Assembly (NCBI RefSeq): GCF_017571495.1 | Contig: NZ_JAGETZ010000015.1 | Coordinates: 1-64,000, forward strand | Source of the DNA: Hymenobacter negativus | Lineage (GTDB): Bacteria > Bacteroidota > Bacteroidia > Cytophagales > Hymenobacteraceae | Length of the DNA stretch: 64,000 bases | Direction of reading: 5' to 3' | In this document: positions 10,301 to 18,812 of the stretch, piece after piece | How positions within the stretch are numbered: the stretch's first letter is position 1 | How the letters are laid out: every line of letters starts with the position of its first letter | Notes under the pieces: generated by a model | Told to the model about the DNA's origin: nothing | Databases searched by the model: none | What the model saw: only the letters and a program-made list of their open reading frames with translations | Position numbers and translations under genes: made by a program

Positions 10301-10734
10301 CCCACCACGCGCCCGCTCACCGGTACGTCGGCCGCCGCTAGGGTAGGGGTCGAGCCCCGCGCTGGGGCAGGCGCCGGGGCCATGGGCGGCAAGGGAGAGA
10401 TGATGTAGGTATTGCCTTCCAGCTTTTCTACCTGCAGCCGGAGTTGGCCCAGTCCATAGCGTAGCTCTTCCTGCCAGGAGCTAAACGCGGGATGGTCTTT
10501 GGGCAAGAACTTGCCTTCTACCAATTGGTCGCTATAAAAGAAGGTGACCCCGTAAGTAGATTTCAGTTCTTCCAGAGCGCTTTTGAGCGACTGCGCTACG
10601 GCACTGGGGGGCGTTTCGGCAGCGGTATGGGTTTGCTGGGGCGAAAGCGCAGCCAGCGCTGTTTGAGCCGCCGCCGGGCCTGCGTACGTGCTAAGCACCA
10701 GCAGGGAACTCGCGAGAAGTGTAGAGTTGGCCAT
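7315..10734 (-). CDS. SusC/RagA-family TonB-dependent transporter with STN domain
   Basis: An outer-membrane TonB-dependent importer of about 1139 residues. After a signal peptide (LLASSLLVLSTYAGPAAAQ) come an STN (secretin/TonB N-terminus) domain (about 50-110, LKSTYGVTFFYSDQLV), a carboxypeptidase-regulatory-like beta-sandwich (about 120-200, VSGRVVGTDGQGLPGVTVLV), the plug (QALQGKAAGVQVSQNSG, LYVVDGVPFY) and a 22-strand-type barrel ending in LTLGLNVGF. The STN domain is what lets such transporters signal to a FecR anti-sigma factor, and fecR lies directly upstream. The start at 10734 is chosen because the signal peptide follows it; an in-frame ATG at 10797 would overlap the fecR stop. Confidence 0.95.
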   Translation of the reverse strand: MANSTLLASSLLVLSTYAGPAAAQTALAALSPQQTHTAAETPPSAVAQSLKSALEELKSTYGVTFFYSDQLVEGKFLPKDHPAFSSWQEELRYGLGQLRLQVEKLEGNTYIISPLPPMAPAPAPARGSTPTLAAADVPVSGRVVGTDGQGLPGVTVLVKGTAIGSSTNTDGSFMMSAPEGSTLVFSYVGYKTQEVGVGGGPINVTLAVDEQKLNEVVVVGYGTQRREDVTGAIASVTEQEIKTQPVAGLDQALQGKAAGVQVSQNSGAPGGGVSIRVRGVGTVGNAEPLYVVDGVPFYSDSDGQNGNLLNTINPNDIASMDILKDASATAIYGSRGANGVVIITTKRGKAGRTNIGLDTYQGVQQVAHKVDLLNATQFAELNNELLANGGQQVNSLASAGTAATTPDYSNPAALGQGTDWQKEIFRTARIQNYNVNFNGGSEKTQFALSGGFFKQEGTIIGSDFKRYSLRMNLDHQVNSRIKVGSSLGLSRTEAGIVTTDEDTQSGLVFLAQTQLPTLPVYRNGTFAGPEGRIQFVGDRPNPVGRALTFDNNIYRNRLLGNVYAEVEFVKGLRFRTNLGLDASFRENSFFEPAYTWGSTVHPTAALSQGQSRELVWLTENTFTYTKTLNEKHALTVLLGQSAQNSQSRYLNAGDNTYPYNTLQALSAGSGTYSASSGEFGWSLLSYMGRVNYSFADKYLFTGTVRVDGSSRFGTQNKYGVFPSGSVAWRVSQEPFLKDVSRLSDLKLRASYGITGNQNIGLYEYATLLNGAQRYVQGSSIVPGVVPTSLPNPAVQWEPNKQLDFGLDLGILDNRVVFTADVYNRLTTKMLLTPPVTPSSGYLGAAAVNAGQVRNQGLELALTTRNLVGDFSWNTNFNISFTRNKVLELINDQPILSGSILTQSVTRTAVGQPIGAFYGYVTDGIFQTADQVRTHATQQPGTAPGDIRYKDLNNDGIINDQDRAYIGSPIPKFTAGLTNTFAYKGFDLSVFLYAVYGNKLFNANRIFTEAMSGAANQTTETLNRWKSATDPGDGEMPRAVYGDPNTNARVSDRYVEDGSFLRIKNLTLGYTMPAKWLGTSAVHAQSLRLYATAQNLATFTKYRGYDPEVGSFGQSSLQTGVDNGAYPVARTLTLGLNVGF

Positions 10735-10793
10735 ACAAATGTTGGGTGGGATTTTGGGAGCTGAAAAAGCAGTGCAGAAAAAGGGGCGAAATC

Positions 10794-11861
10794 TCAACGA
10801 AGGGTCCGGAAGCGGACTTGCTGGCCGCTCCGCTCGCTGCGCACGCCCAGGGATTTGGCTAGGGCCGAGAGCAGCACGTCGGCGTTGGCGTTGGGCAGTG
10901 AGCCGGTAATGGTTTGGCGCAGCATGGCCGGGTCGTCGACCGTCACTCGGAGCCCGTAAGTGTCGCGCAGCAGCTGAATAATCTCGGTCAGGGGCGTGTG
11001 GTCAAACTGCACGCTGCCCTTCACCCACGCCGAGTAATAGGCCGGCTTCACCACGCGCGTCACCAGGTTGTGCTCGGCGGGAGCATACTCCACCAGGTCG
11101 CCGGGTTTCATCAGCTGCTCGTCGTGCCCGAGGAGGCGGGGGTGTTCTACCAGTACCTTGCCCGCATTGAGGGTCACCTTGTTCAGCACCCCGGGCCGGT
11201 TGATGACGTTGAACTTGGTACCGAGCACCGAGACGTTCAACTCGCCGACGTGCACCACAAACTTGGCGTTGCCGGTAGCCTGCGCAAAGGCCACGTTGGC
11301 GGCCGACGCCAGGTGGCTGACCTGAAAGTAAGCTTCGCCTTCCAGCCACACTTCACGAGGAGCATCCGAGTCCCAAGCGGTAGCGGTTGTCAGGCGTGAG
11401 CCCCCGTTGAGCACCACCACCGAGCCATCGGGTAGCTGCACGGTGCGCGGCTGGCCCGCCGTGGCGGTGTATTCTGTTTGCGGCTGTAGCAGCGTCCGTT
11501 TGGTCCACAGCCCGTAGCCGGTGCCCAGCGCCAGCAAGAATAACAGCAGGCTCGCCACCAGGCGGCTGCGGCGCCGGCCCTGCGTGCGGAGCATGGGCGC
11601 CACAGCGGGCTTGCGAATGGCCCGCTGGAGCCGCTGCAAATCTTCGGCCTTGTGCTGGGCCGGTGCTGCGGGCTGCCGCGCCTGGGCCAGCACCAGCACC
11701 AGTTGCCGGGCCTGCTCGGCCGCCGTGCGCTGGGCCGGGTGCGCGGCCAGCCAGCCTTGCCAGAACTGCACGGCCGCCGCGTCGGAACCGGCTACGTAAG
11801 CCCGGAAGGAATCATCGAGAACAAAGTCTTCGGTTTGAAAGCGGGTATAATCTGAAGCCAT
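10794..11861 (-). CDS. FecR-family anti-sigma factor
   Basis: A 355-residue inner-membrane regulator. A cytoplasmic helical N-terminus (FQTEDFVLDDSFRAYVAG) precedes one membrane segment (LVASLLLFLLALGTGYGLW, about 106-124). The periplasmic FecR domain follows (VQLPDGSVVVLNGGSRL, WLEGEAYFQVSH) and then the C-terminal DUF4974-type domain (PLTEIIQLLRDTYGLRVTV). It should hold the sigma factor encoded upstream and free it when the STN domain of SusC reports substrate. It is 60 bp before the susC-like gene. Confidence 0.94.
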   Translation of the reverse strand: MASDYTRFQTEDFVLDDSFRAYVAGSDAAAVQFWQGWLAAHPAQRTAAEQARQLVLVLAQARQPAAPAQHKAEDLQRLQRAIRKPAVAPMLRTQGRRRSRLVASLLLFLLALGTGYGLWTKRTLLQPQTEYTATAGQPRTVQLPDGSVVVLNGGSRLTTATAWDSDAPREVWLEGEAYFQVSHLASAANVAFAQATGNAKFVVHVGELNVSVLGTKFNVINRPGVLNKVTLNAGKVLVEHPRLLGHDEQLMKPGDLVEYAPAEHNLVTRVVKPAYYSAWVKGSVQFDHTPLTEIIQLLRDTYGLRVTVDDPAMLRQTITGSLPNANADVLLSALAKSLGVRSERSGQQVRFRTLR

Positions 11862-11934
11862 AGCGGCGCGGGGAGACGGTTGGAAGGATTTCTACTTCCA
11901 TCACGACGCCGTTTGCCGTTTGTACCCATGAGCA

Positions 11935-11961
11935 CCGAAAAATTCATAAAATATTTTTCGG
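11935..11961 (-). terminator. AT-rich hairpin between sigma factor and fecR genes
   Basis: A perfect 9-bp inverted repeat (CCGAAAAAT, 9-nt loop, ATTTTTCGG) sits in the 193-bp gap after the sigma-factor stop. It could terminate the sigma transcript or be an operator for the fecR-susCD promoter; the gap is AT-rich compared with the genes. Confidence 0.4.
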
Positions 11962-12054
11962 CGGCTTCCTAAATGCTAAGAATTTGCTTGTTGGGAGTAC
12001 GCTCGGTGAGCCAGCAACTACTTTGTAATTAATTCCTTGTCCTTATATCCCTGC

Positions 12055-12630
12055 CTACCGGTGACTGGCTTGCAACACCAACACCAAGAAGGTTAACAGC
12101 AGCTCTTTCAACGTTTGTATCGCCCTGTAAACGAGATTTCGGACTGACTGCGCGGTCAGATTCATTATCTCAGAAATCTTCTCGTACGAAAAGCCGTCGA
12201 AATACTTGAGGTAGATGACCTCCCGCTGTCGCGTGGGCAACTGGTTTAGAATGGTCAGCAAGCGCGAATTCTGCTCACTACTGAATTGCTCGGCTATCAG
12301 GAAATCCTCGTGCGAGTACACTACTGCAAACTCGTCTTCGTGATAAGCCTGCTGCCGTGCAGCCCGGCGGTTCATGCTTTTGATGACATCGCTGATTTGA
12401 CGGCGCAGTACCTTGAAAAGGTAGGGTTTGATGATTTCGACCGGCTCCAGGGCCGCGCGGCGTTCCCACAGCTTCTGAAACACTTCCTGGATGCTGTCGC
12501 GCACCAATTCCGCGTCGCCCAGCAGCTTCATGCCGTAGCCGTAGAGTGCATCGTACTCGGCCGAAAAAATAGCGGTAAAAGCCTCCTCATCTCCTTGCCG
12601 GAAAGCGTCCCACAATGATTGGTTTGGCAA
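12055..12630 (-). CDS. ECF RNA polymerase sigma factor (FecI-like)
   Basis: A 191-residue sigma-70 family protein of the extracytoplasmic-function group. Region 2 is seen as EYDALYGYGMKLLGDAELV followed by DSIQEVFQKLWERR; region 4 is LLTILNQLPTRQREVIYLKY and FSYEKISEIMNLTAQSVRNL, a helix-turn-helix. Placement directly before fecR and an STN-type susC fits substrate-induced control of the glucan locus. The last residues are hydrophobic (LLLTFLVLVLQ), a minor oddity. Confidence 0.94.
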   Translation of the reverse strand: MPNQSLWDAFRQGDEEAFTAIFSAEYDALYGYGMKLLGDAELVRDSIQEVFQKLWERRAALEPVEIIKPYLFKVLRRQISDVIKSMNRRAARQQAYHEDEFAVVYSHEDFLIAEQFSSEQNSRLLTILNQLPTRQREVIYLKYFDGFSYEKISEIMNLTAQSVRNLVYRAIQTLKELLLTFLVLVLQASHR

Positions 12631-12776
12631 GGGGCAGGAGGATTAGTGGGCAAATAAGCTAACAATTTTACGCGCTTCGCGGCTTTATTCAACGCCAGAG
12701 AGCTAAAAATACTCTCGCTGTAAAGTGAAACGGTCTCGGCTAAGTAGACAGAAAAAGAACATATAATTCTCCTTTT

Positions 12777-13027
12777 ATGGCTGCTAAAACCAACCGGGTG
12801 TCGCCCTACAAACGACGGAAATACGACGAGGCATTTTCGCGCCTAACCAATGAAAGCCGCAGCACCCACGTCGCGGCCCGGCGTTTGGGCAGTAGCTAGT
12901 AGGGCATCAGTTCTGGGCCGCTATACCGCTAGCGCAATTCGAGGCTGAAGAGGATAGTGCAGAGGTAGAAGAAATTTTATAAGCGGCAAACGCAGATGCA
13001 GTACGAAGACAATTGTATATTAAGTAA
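12777..13027 (+). pseudogene. Decayed IS3-family OrfA transposase fragment
   Basis: From an ATG, the frame reads MAAKTNRVSPYKRRKYDEAF and continues through SRSTHVAARRLG, the helix-turn-helix N-terminus of IS3-type OrfA proteins. It then hits two adjacent TAG codons (12897-12902), resumes as GISSGPLYR and meets a TAG where family members have Trp. A shift of one base continues as QFEAEEDSAEVEEI, again like OrfA, before further stops. No OrfB or terminal repeats were recognised. The rest of the 12631-13283 gap shows no convincing gene. Confidence 0.7.
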
Positions 13028-13283
13028 ATGCTAGACATTGCGGCCAGCTCCCGAGCCCTATAGTTGCTGGAATGGCCTCGTACCCGCCAAAGCTGACTCC
13101 GTACGGCAGTAGCTGTGCGGGGCAGCGTCAATAGCAACTCTATAATGGCCCTTCCTGTTCGCAGGGCGGAATAACGGGGGCTGGGCGAGCCGGGCGAAAC
13201 AATGTTCACTGCATTCATCCCAGGCTGACCGCGTTCCTGTCTTTTTTGTTGGGGGATGGCTAGGTAAAGCCTTCCTTTGGTGC

Positions 13284-14366
13284 GTGCTTAATCGAATAAC
13301 TACTGCGGGACTTTATTGGCGGTGCCAGCTGGCCGGCTGGACGCTGGCGGCGCTGTTCTGGAGCTACCAAGCGTATTTTCAGGGCCGCTTTCACGTGGGC
13401 ATTGCGGCGTTACACCTGCTGCTGGACGTGGCCATTGGCATTGGGCTCACCCACGGGTACCGGGCGTGGGTAAAGCGGCAACCACCGTCGGCGCTGTTAG
13501 TGCGCAGCAGCGCCTTCCGCGCGCTGGGGGCAGTTCTGCTGCTGTCTGGGGCCTACCTTTTGGCGGTGGTGAGCAAAAATTATGGGATGCAGGTGCTCTT
13601 CAACCCCAGCTACGCTACCCGCTTTGCCTACTACTATGAGCAGCACGCCCTGACCTTGTTCGTGACCGGCATCCGGCTGCTGACCATCTGGGTGCTGCTG
13701 TACCACGTCTTCCAATACGCGCAACGGGAGATTCGCCTGACCCAGGAAAACGCGCGGCTCCAAGTGTTGGCTGGCGAAGCCCAATTGGCCAATCTGCGGG
13801 CCCAACTGAATCCGCATTTTCTGTTCAATGCCCTGCACACGATTAAAGCCCTGGTACTGGACGACCCTCGCGTGGCACGTCGCAGCATTGACTTATTAGC
13901 AGACTTGCTGCGCAAGTCGCTTACCAACAGCACAGACGAGCTGATAACCGTGCAGGCAGAGCTGGAACTGGTGCGCGACTACTTGGAACTGGAAACCCTG
14001 CGGTTTGAGGAGCGGCTGCGCTGCCACTACCACCTCGACCCAGCTACCCACGAAGCCCTTGTGCCCCCGCTCAGCATTCAGGGGCTGGTCGAGAATGCCA
14101 TCAAGCACGGCATCGGCCGGCGCAAACAGGGCGGCACCCTTGCCGTGACAGTGAGCTATGACCAGGAAATGCTGATTGTGACGATAAGCAACTGCGGCCG
14201 GCTGGTCGACGCGGCCCCTGGTGCCGGGCTGGGCCTGCTCAACCTGCGGGAGCGGCTGGCCGCGCACTACCACGGGCAGGCGCGCTTTGAACTGGTGCAG
14301 TCGGCGGCGGAAGTTGTGACGGCCACCCTGGCTATGCCATTAATTTCTCGCCCATGCGCAAGCTGA
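13284..14366 (+). CDS. LytS-type membrane sensor histidine kinase
   Basis: A 360-residue kinase with four predicted membrane segments in the first 145 residues. A short linker leads to the His_kinase domain (QLNPHFLFNALHTIKALV, phospho-acceptor His178) and an HATPase_c domain (IQGLVENAIKHGIGRR, then PGAGLGLLNLRERL). The start codon is GTG. The response regulator gene overlaps its end by 13 bp, so the two form a two-component system. The signal sensed by the membrane part is not evident. Confidence 0.92.
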   Translation: MLNRITTAGLYWRCQLAGWTLAALFWSYQAYFQGRFHVGIAALHLLLDVAIGIGLTHGYRAWVKRQPPSALLVRSSAFRALGAVLLLSGAYLLAVVSKNYGMQVLFNPSYATRFAYYYEQHALTLFVTGIRLLTIWVLLYHVFQYAQREIRLTQENARLQVLAGEAQLANLRAQLNPHFLFNALHTIKALVLDDPRVARRSIDLLADLLRKSLTNSTDELITVQAELELVRDYLELETLRFEERLRCHYHLDPATHEALVPPLSIQGLVENAIKHGIGRRKQGGTLAVTVSYDQEMLIVTISNCGRLVDAAPGAGLGLLNLRERLAAHYHGQARFELVQSAAEVVTATLAMPLISRPCAS

Positions 14367-15070
14367 CCGTCTTGCTCGTGGATGATGAGCGCGCGGCCCG
14401 GCAGGAGCTGAAGCGGGCGCTGGCTGCTTACCCGCAGCTGGAACTGGTGGGCGAAGCCGCCAACGCCGACGATGCGCAGCAGCTTATCACCGCCCGTCGG
14501 CCCGACCTGCTCTTGCTGGATATTCAGCTGCCCGAGCGCTCCGGATTCGACCTGCTCGAGGCGTTGGACGATGTGCCGCAGGTCATTTTTGTGACGGCTT
14601 ACGACCAGTATGCCTTGCAGGCGTTCGAGTTCAATGCCTTCGACTACTTGCTCAAGCCCTTCCGCGAGGAGCGGTTTGGCAAAGCCATCGACAAGGTGCT
14701 GCGGCATTGGACGGCCACTGGCCCCCCGGTATGTTCACCGGCTACCCAACGGCTGTTTGTGCGCGACGGTAACCGTTGTTTTTTTGTCCAGCTTCGCGAA
14801 GTCCACCTGATTGAGTCGCTGGATAACTATGCCCGCCTGCACTTCGGCACCCAGCGCGTGCTGCTGCGCAGCTCCCTCAACCAATTAGAGGAAAAGCTGG
14901 ACCCTGCCGTTTTTTTTCGGGCTAACCGGACACAGTTGGTGAACCTTCACTTCATCGACCAGCTCCGGCGCCAGGCCAACGGCACGCTCCAGGCAGTGCT
15001 CACCACCGGGCAAACGCTGGATTTCTCGGAGCGGCAGTCCACGCGGTTCCGGCAGCAAAACCGATTGTAA
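14354..15070 (+). CDS. LytTR-family response regulator
   Basis: A 238-residue cytoplasmic regulator. The receiver domain (1-120) has acidic residues in LLVDDERAA and the phospho-acceptor Asp56 in LLLLDIQLPERSG, with the conserved Lys in FDYLLKPF. A LytTR DNA-binding domain follows (about 135-235; VHLIESLDNYARLHF, FFRANRTQLVNLHFID). It pairs with the overlapping kinase and probably controls the peptidase genes that follow on the same strand. Confidence 0.93.
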   Translation: MRKLTVLLVDDERAARQELKRALAAYPQLELVGEAANADDAQQLITARRPDLLLLDIQLPERSGFDLLEALDDVPQVIFVTAYDQYALQAFEFNAFDYLLKPFREERFGKAIDKVLRHWTATGPPVCSPATQRLFVRDGNRCFFVQLREVHLIESLDNYARLHFGTQRVLLRSSLNQLEEKLDPAVFFRANRTQLVNLHFIDQLRRQANGTLQAVLTTGQTLDFSERQSTRFRQQNRL

Positions 15071-15088
15071 TCATTCTCCATAAGATAC

Positions 15089-16807
15089 ATGAAGGTGCTT
15101 TTAATAGGGCTACTGACGGCACTGCTGTTTAGTAACCCGGCGGCCGCGCAGGCAATGGGCGGCTACGTGATGCAGGACAGTTTTCTGATAAAAACCTCAC
15201 AGGGTCACACGCTCTCGGCCGTAGTAGTGCGCCGGCGCGATGTGACGGCCCCGCAGCCCGTGGCGCTGCTGTTTTTCCTGTATTCTAACCTGGCGCGCAG
15301 CCGGGCCGAGGCCAAGGCCGCCGCCGACCATGGCTATGTAGGCGTGGTGGCCGATGTGCGCGGCAAGCGGTTAAGTCCTGATACCCTGGCGCCGTATGAG
15401 CACGAGCAAGAGGATGTATATGAGGTGATTGACTGGATAAGCCGGCAGCTCTGGTGCAACGGCCAGGTAGGTATGTACGGCGGCAGCTATTCGGGCTTCG
15501 CGCAGTGGGCGGCCCTCAAGCACCGCGTGCATCCCGCCCTGAAAACCATTGTGCCCTACGTGGCTGGCATTCCCGGCATGGGGTTGCCCATGGAAAACAA
15601 TGTATTCATCAATGCCAACTACGAATGGGCCTTCTACGTCGGCAACAATAAATACCTGGACGCGGCGGCCAACAACGACCGGGCCCGCTGGCGCGGTCTG
15701 CAGGCCCGCTGGTACGCGGCGGGCACGGCCTACCGCCGCATTGACAGCGTGGATGGTACTCCCAATCCGCTGTTGCAGCGCTGGCTGCAGCACCCGGCCT
15801 ACGATGCGTACTGGCAGCGCATGGTGCCCTACCAGCAGGAGTTTGCCCACATCAGCATTCCCGTGCTGGCCATCGACGGATACTATAACGATGGGCAGGC
15901 ATCGGGCCTGCATTATCTGCGCGAGCACGCCCGCTATAACCCACGGGCCAACGATTACCTCGTCATTGGCCCTTATGACCACTTTGGTGCTCAGCAGGGC
16001 GGCACAGCTGTATTGCGCGGCTACCGGATTGATTCGATAGCGCTGCTCAATACGCGAGAGCTAACATTTGCCTGGTTCGACTACGTGCTGAAAGGCGGCA
16101 AAAAACCCGCTCTACTCATCGACCGGGTTAACTACGAAGTCATGGGGGCTAATACCTGGAAACACGCCCCCAGCCTGGCCCGGCTCCCGCACCGCGACCT
16201 GACCCTGTACCTGGACACCACCCGCTTGGGAGCCTACCACACGCTGCGCCCCACCCGGCCCCGGCGACCCGGCTGGCTCACGCAAACGGTGGATTTTGCC
16301 GACCGCCAGCAGGACAACAACTACAATTTTCCCGACCCCATCATCGCGGATACGCTGGTGCTGCCCAACGGCTTTGCGTTTGCCAGTGCCCCGCTCCGGA
16401 AGCCGATGGTGATTACCGGGGCCTTTTCCGGTCATTTGGTGGCCCGACTCAATAAACAGGACGTGGACTTCAGCGTCACGCTGTACGAAATCATGCCCGA
16501 TGGCCGCTTCTTTGAGCTAACCTATTACCTGGGCCGGGCCAGCTACGCCGCCGACCCCACGCGCCGGCAACTGCTGCAACCGGGTGTCAAAACCACTATT
16601 CCTTTTACAAACACCAAATTCGTAAGTCGGCGGCTTATCACCGGCAGTCGGCTATTGGTGGTTGTGAACGTGAATAAAAACCGGTTTGCGCAGGTGAACT
16701 ACGGGTCCGGGAAGGAGGTCAGCGACGAGACGATAGCCGACGCCGGCAAGCCACTGGAGATAAGCTGGTTTAATGAGAGCTTTATCACCATTCCGGTGGC
16801 CCGGTAG
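15089..16807 (+). CDS. Secreted CocE/NonD-family X-Pro dipeptidyl-peptidase-like hydrolase
   Basis: A 572-residue alpha/beta hydrolase with a signal peptide (VLLIGLLTALLFSNPAAAQA). The nucleophile elbow GMYGGSYSGFAQW gives catalytic Ser133 in the GxSYxG motif of the S15/CocE group. The likely acid and His lie in AIDGYYNDGQ and IGPYDHFG. A C-terminal jelly-roll (FSGHLVARLNKQDVDFSVTL) is the usual PepX_C domain. It may cleave peptides after proline or hydrolyse esters in the periplasm; the family includes both activities. It starts 19 bp after the response regulator, so it is probably in the same operon. Confidence 0.88.
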   Translation: MKVLLIGLLTALLFSNPAAAQAMGGYVMQDSFLIKTSQGHTLSAVVVRRRDVTAPQPVALLFFLYSNLARSRAEAKAAADHGYVGVVADVRGKRLSPDTLAPYEHEQEDVYEVIDWISRQLWCNGQVGMYGGSYSGFAQWAALKHRVHPALKTIVPYVAGIPGMGLPMENNVFINANYEWAFYVGNNKYLDAAANNDRARWRGLQARWYAAGTAYRRIDSVDGTPNPLLQRWLQHPAYDAYWQRMVPYQQEFAHISIPVLAIDGYYNDGQASGLHYLREHARYNPRANDYLVIGPYDHFGAQQGGTAVLRGYRIDSIALLNTRELTFAWFDYVLKGGKKPALLIDRVNYEVMGANTWKHAPSLARLPHRDLTLYLDTTRLGAYHTLRPTRPRRPGWLTQTVDFADRQQDNNYNFPDPIIADTLVLPNGFAFASAPLRKPMVITGAFSGHLVARLNKQDVDFSVTLYEIMPDGRFFELTYYLGRASYAADPTRRQLLQPGVKTTIPFTNTKFVSRRLITGSRLLVVVNVNKNRFAQVNYGSGKEVSDETIADAGKPLEISWFNESFITIPVAR

Positions 16808-17030
16808 CAAACAAGCGCTCGGGCGAGCCGGCCATTGCAGCCGCGCCACCGCTTAGGCAGGCGCGGGTTGTAACGAGCTGCTTGATGGCCAGTATTCACT
16901 ACACTGATGGGCACTAGCTGCGCGGTTATTGGGCACCCGCAATTACCTGGTGGGCCGCGCCGGAAGCTAATGCAGCACCCGAAGCACCTGCGTTGGAAAT
17001 GCCGAAATAAGTACACTAAATCAACTTCCC

Positions 17031-18485
17031 ATGCTGGAATTACGCGTCTTTCTTGCCCTACTGCTGTGGCTCCCCGTCTTCGCTTTGCACGCTCAAAACA
17101 GCGGCGCGCAGGTAGAAGCCATTATCAATCGTGAGATGGCCGCGCGCCGGATACCGGGCCTGCAGCTCGCCGTGATGCACCACGGGCAACTGGTGCTGAG
17201 CCGCTGCTACGGCCTGGCCAACCTGCAGGACAGCATTCGAGTCGACCACCGGACCATTTTCCCGATTAATTCATGCACCAAGGTGTTTACCAGCGTGGCC
17301 ATCATGCAGCTGGTGGAGGCGGGTAAGCTGACGCTCTCGGCCCCGGCTGCCACGTACCTCGACAGCCTGCCCGAACCCTGGCGGCTGGTGACCGTCCGCC
17401 AACTGCTCACCCACACCTCGGGGCTGCCCGATTTGCTGAAGTTGCTGGATGCCAATACGGGCGGGCTGGCCGGCCTAAAAAACGAGCGTACCGCCTGGGA
17501 CAAGCTACAGCGCCAACCGCTAGAGTTTGCACCCGGAACCCGCTTCAGCTACAACCAGACGAATGCCTACCTCCTGGGCAAGATTATTGAAAAGGCTTAC
17601 CACAAGCCCTTTGCTGAAGTCTTCGCCGAAAAGCAGCTTCGGCCCGTGGGCATGCCCCGCACCCTGTTTGGCGACTCGCGCGACGTCATTCCCCACTTTG
17701 CCCCGACCTACTTCTACCGAACGGGCCTTGATGGCCGGCCCTTGCCCCAGGAAACGCTGGTCAATAACTACTATGAGTTCCCTTACTTCCGGCGCACAGC
17801 GGCGGGGCTCAACAGTACCGCCGAGGACATGGTCCGTTGGCTAATCGCTCTGCAGGCTGGCCGCTTGCTGGCCTCACAAGCGACGCGGGACACCATGTGG
17901 ACACCGGCGAAGTTCACGAACGGTCAACCCACGCCCTGGGCATTGGGCTGGGGCATTGCCAAAAACCGGCCCCAACACCGCGCCCTGGGCATGTCGGGCG
18001 GGGGACGGGCCGCATTTCTGCTTTATCCCGACGATGACCTGGCCGTGGTGATACTGACCAACCTGGGCGGTAGCTTCCCCGAGGACTTCCTGGAAGAAAT
18101 TGCCAGCTGCTACGAGCCCGGTATTATCAGTGCCGACCCGCTGACTTTTTTGCGGGTGCACCTGCGCGACGCCGGCTTTGCGCAGGCCATTCCGCTCACA
18201 AAAAAGCAGATAAAAAAAGACCCCTCCTTTCGACCGCAAGAGTTTGAGCTGAACGAATGGGCGTACCGTCTGCTGGCCAAAAACCAATTGCCGGAAGCTG
18301 TGGAGATTTTCAAGCTCGCGGTTTACTTGTTCCCCGCTAGCTGGAATGCCTACGACAGCTACGGCGAAGCGCTGGCCAAAGCCGGCCGCCGGCCGGAGGC
18401 CATCAAGGCATATGAACAGTCGGTGCATTTGAATGCGGACAACGAGCACGGCAAAAAGATGCTTGCGCAGCTAGCCGGTCACTGA
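17031..18485 (+). CDS. Class C beta-lactamase-family serine hydrolase with C-terminal TPR
   Basis: A 484-residue exported protein (signal LLLWLPVFALHAQ) of the S12/beta-lactamase class C fold. The SxxK motif is INSCTKVF (Ser81, Lys84); the tyrosine motif is FSYNQTNAYLLGKI. The last ~90 residues form TPR-like helices (YRLLAKNQLPEAVEIFKLAV). Such proteins are usually peptidases or esterases rather than resistance enzymes. It follows the CocE-like gene by 223 bp on the same strand and may belong to the same regulon. Confidence 0.88.
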   Translation: MLELRVFLALLLWLPVFALHAQNSGAQVEAIINREMAARRIPGLQLAVMHHGQLVLSRCYGLANLQDSIRVDHRTIFPINSCTKVFTSVAIMQLVEAGKLTLSAPAATYLDSLPEPWRLVTVRQLLTHTSGLPDLLKLLDANTGGLAGLKNERTAWDKLQRQPLEFAPGTRFSYNQTNAYLLGKIIEKAYHKPFAEVFAEKQLRPVGMPRTLFGDSRDVIPHFAPTYFYRTGLDGRPLPQETLVNNYYEFPYFRRTAAGLNSTAEDMVRWLIALQAGRLLASQATRDTMWTPAKFTNGQPTPWALGWGIAKNRPQHRALGMSGGGRAAFLLYPDDDLAVVILTNLGGSFPEDFLEEIASCYEPGIISADPLTFLRVHLRDAGFAQAIPLTKKQIKKDPSFRPQEFELNEWAYRLLAKNQLPEAVEIFKLAVYLFPASWNAYDSYGEALAKAGRRPEAIKAYEQSVHLNADNEHGKKMLAQLAGH

Positions 18486-18812
18486 CGAATTTCCTGGCGG
18501 ACAGAAAAGCTATTCGTTGGGTAGCTCGACTATTAGCTGCTGGTTGCCTTTCACCTGTAGCCCGGCAGGCCAATGACCATGAGTGCCGATAATTCCTGCT
18601 GACAAGTATTTAGGAGGCCATACGGTAGTTTACAGTGCCTGTGTGGTGGAACAGGGTGGTATCTTACCAACCAATGCCCCGAGGTTGTGTGTTAGCATTC
18701 AGCTGGTAACCCTCCCGGGTGCTGTTCGTTTTGTCACTCATCTTCGAGGGCCGAAAGTTGTGCGTTGTCCCACGGCATTCGGTTTGGTTGCTTCCCTCCG
18801 CCACTTGTCCCC
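18486..18812. other. Intergenic region with possible minus-strand gene tail
   Basis: No complete gene is seen. On the minus strand, 18629 to 18510 reads as about 39 coding-looking residues (YLSAGIIGTHGHWPAGLQV ... IVELPNE) ending in TAG, preceded by an in-frame stop. It could be the decayed C-terminus of a lost gene. The rest presumably carries the promoter of the kinase gene. Confidence 0.3.

Noticed and set aside
12907..13218. Minus-strand frame of 103 codons
   Set aside because: No recognisable protein pattern, and it overlaps the plus-strand OrfA relic.
17031..18485. Antibiotic-resistance beta-lactamase
   Set aside because: The fold is class C-like, but the TPR tail and atypical tyrosine motif fit the wider S12 peptidase/esterase group.
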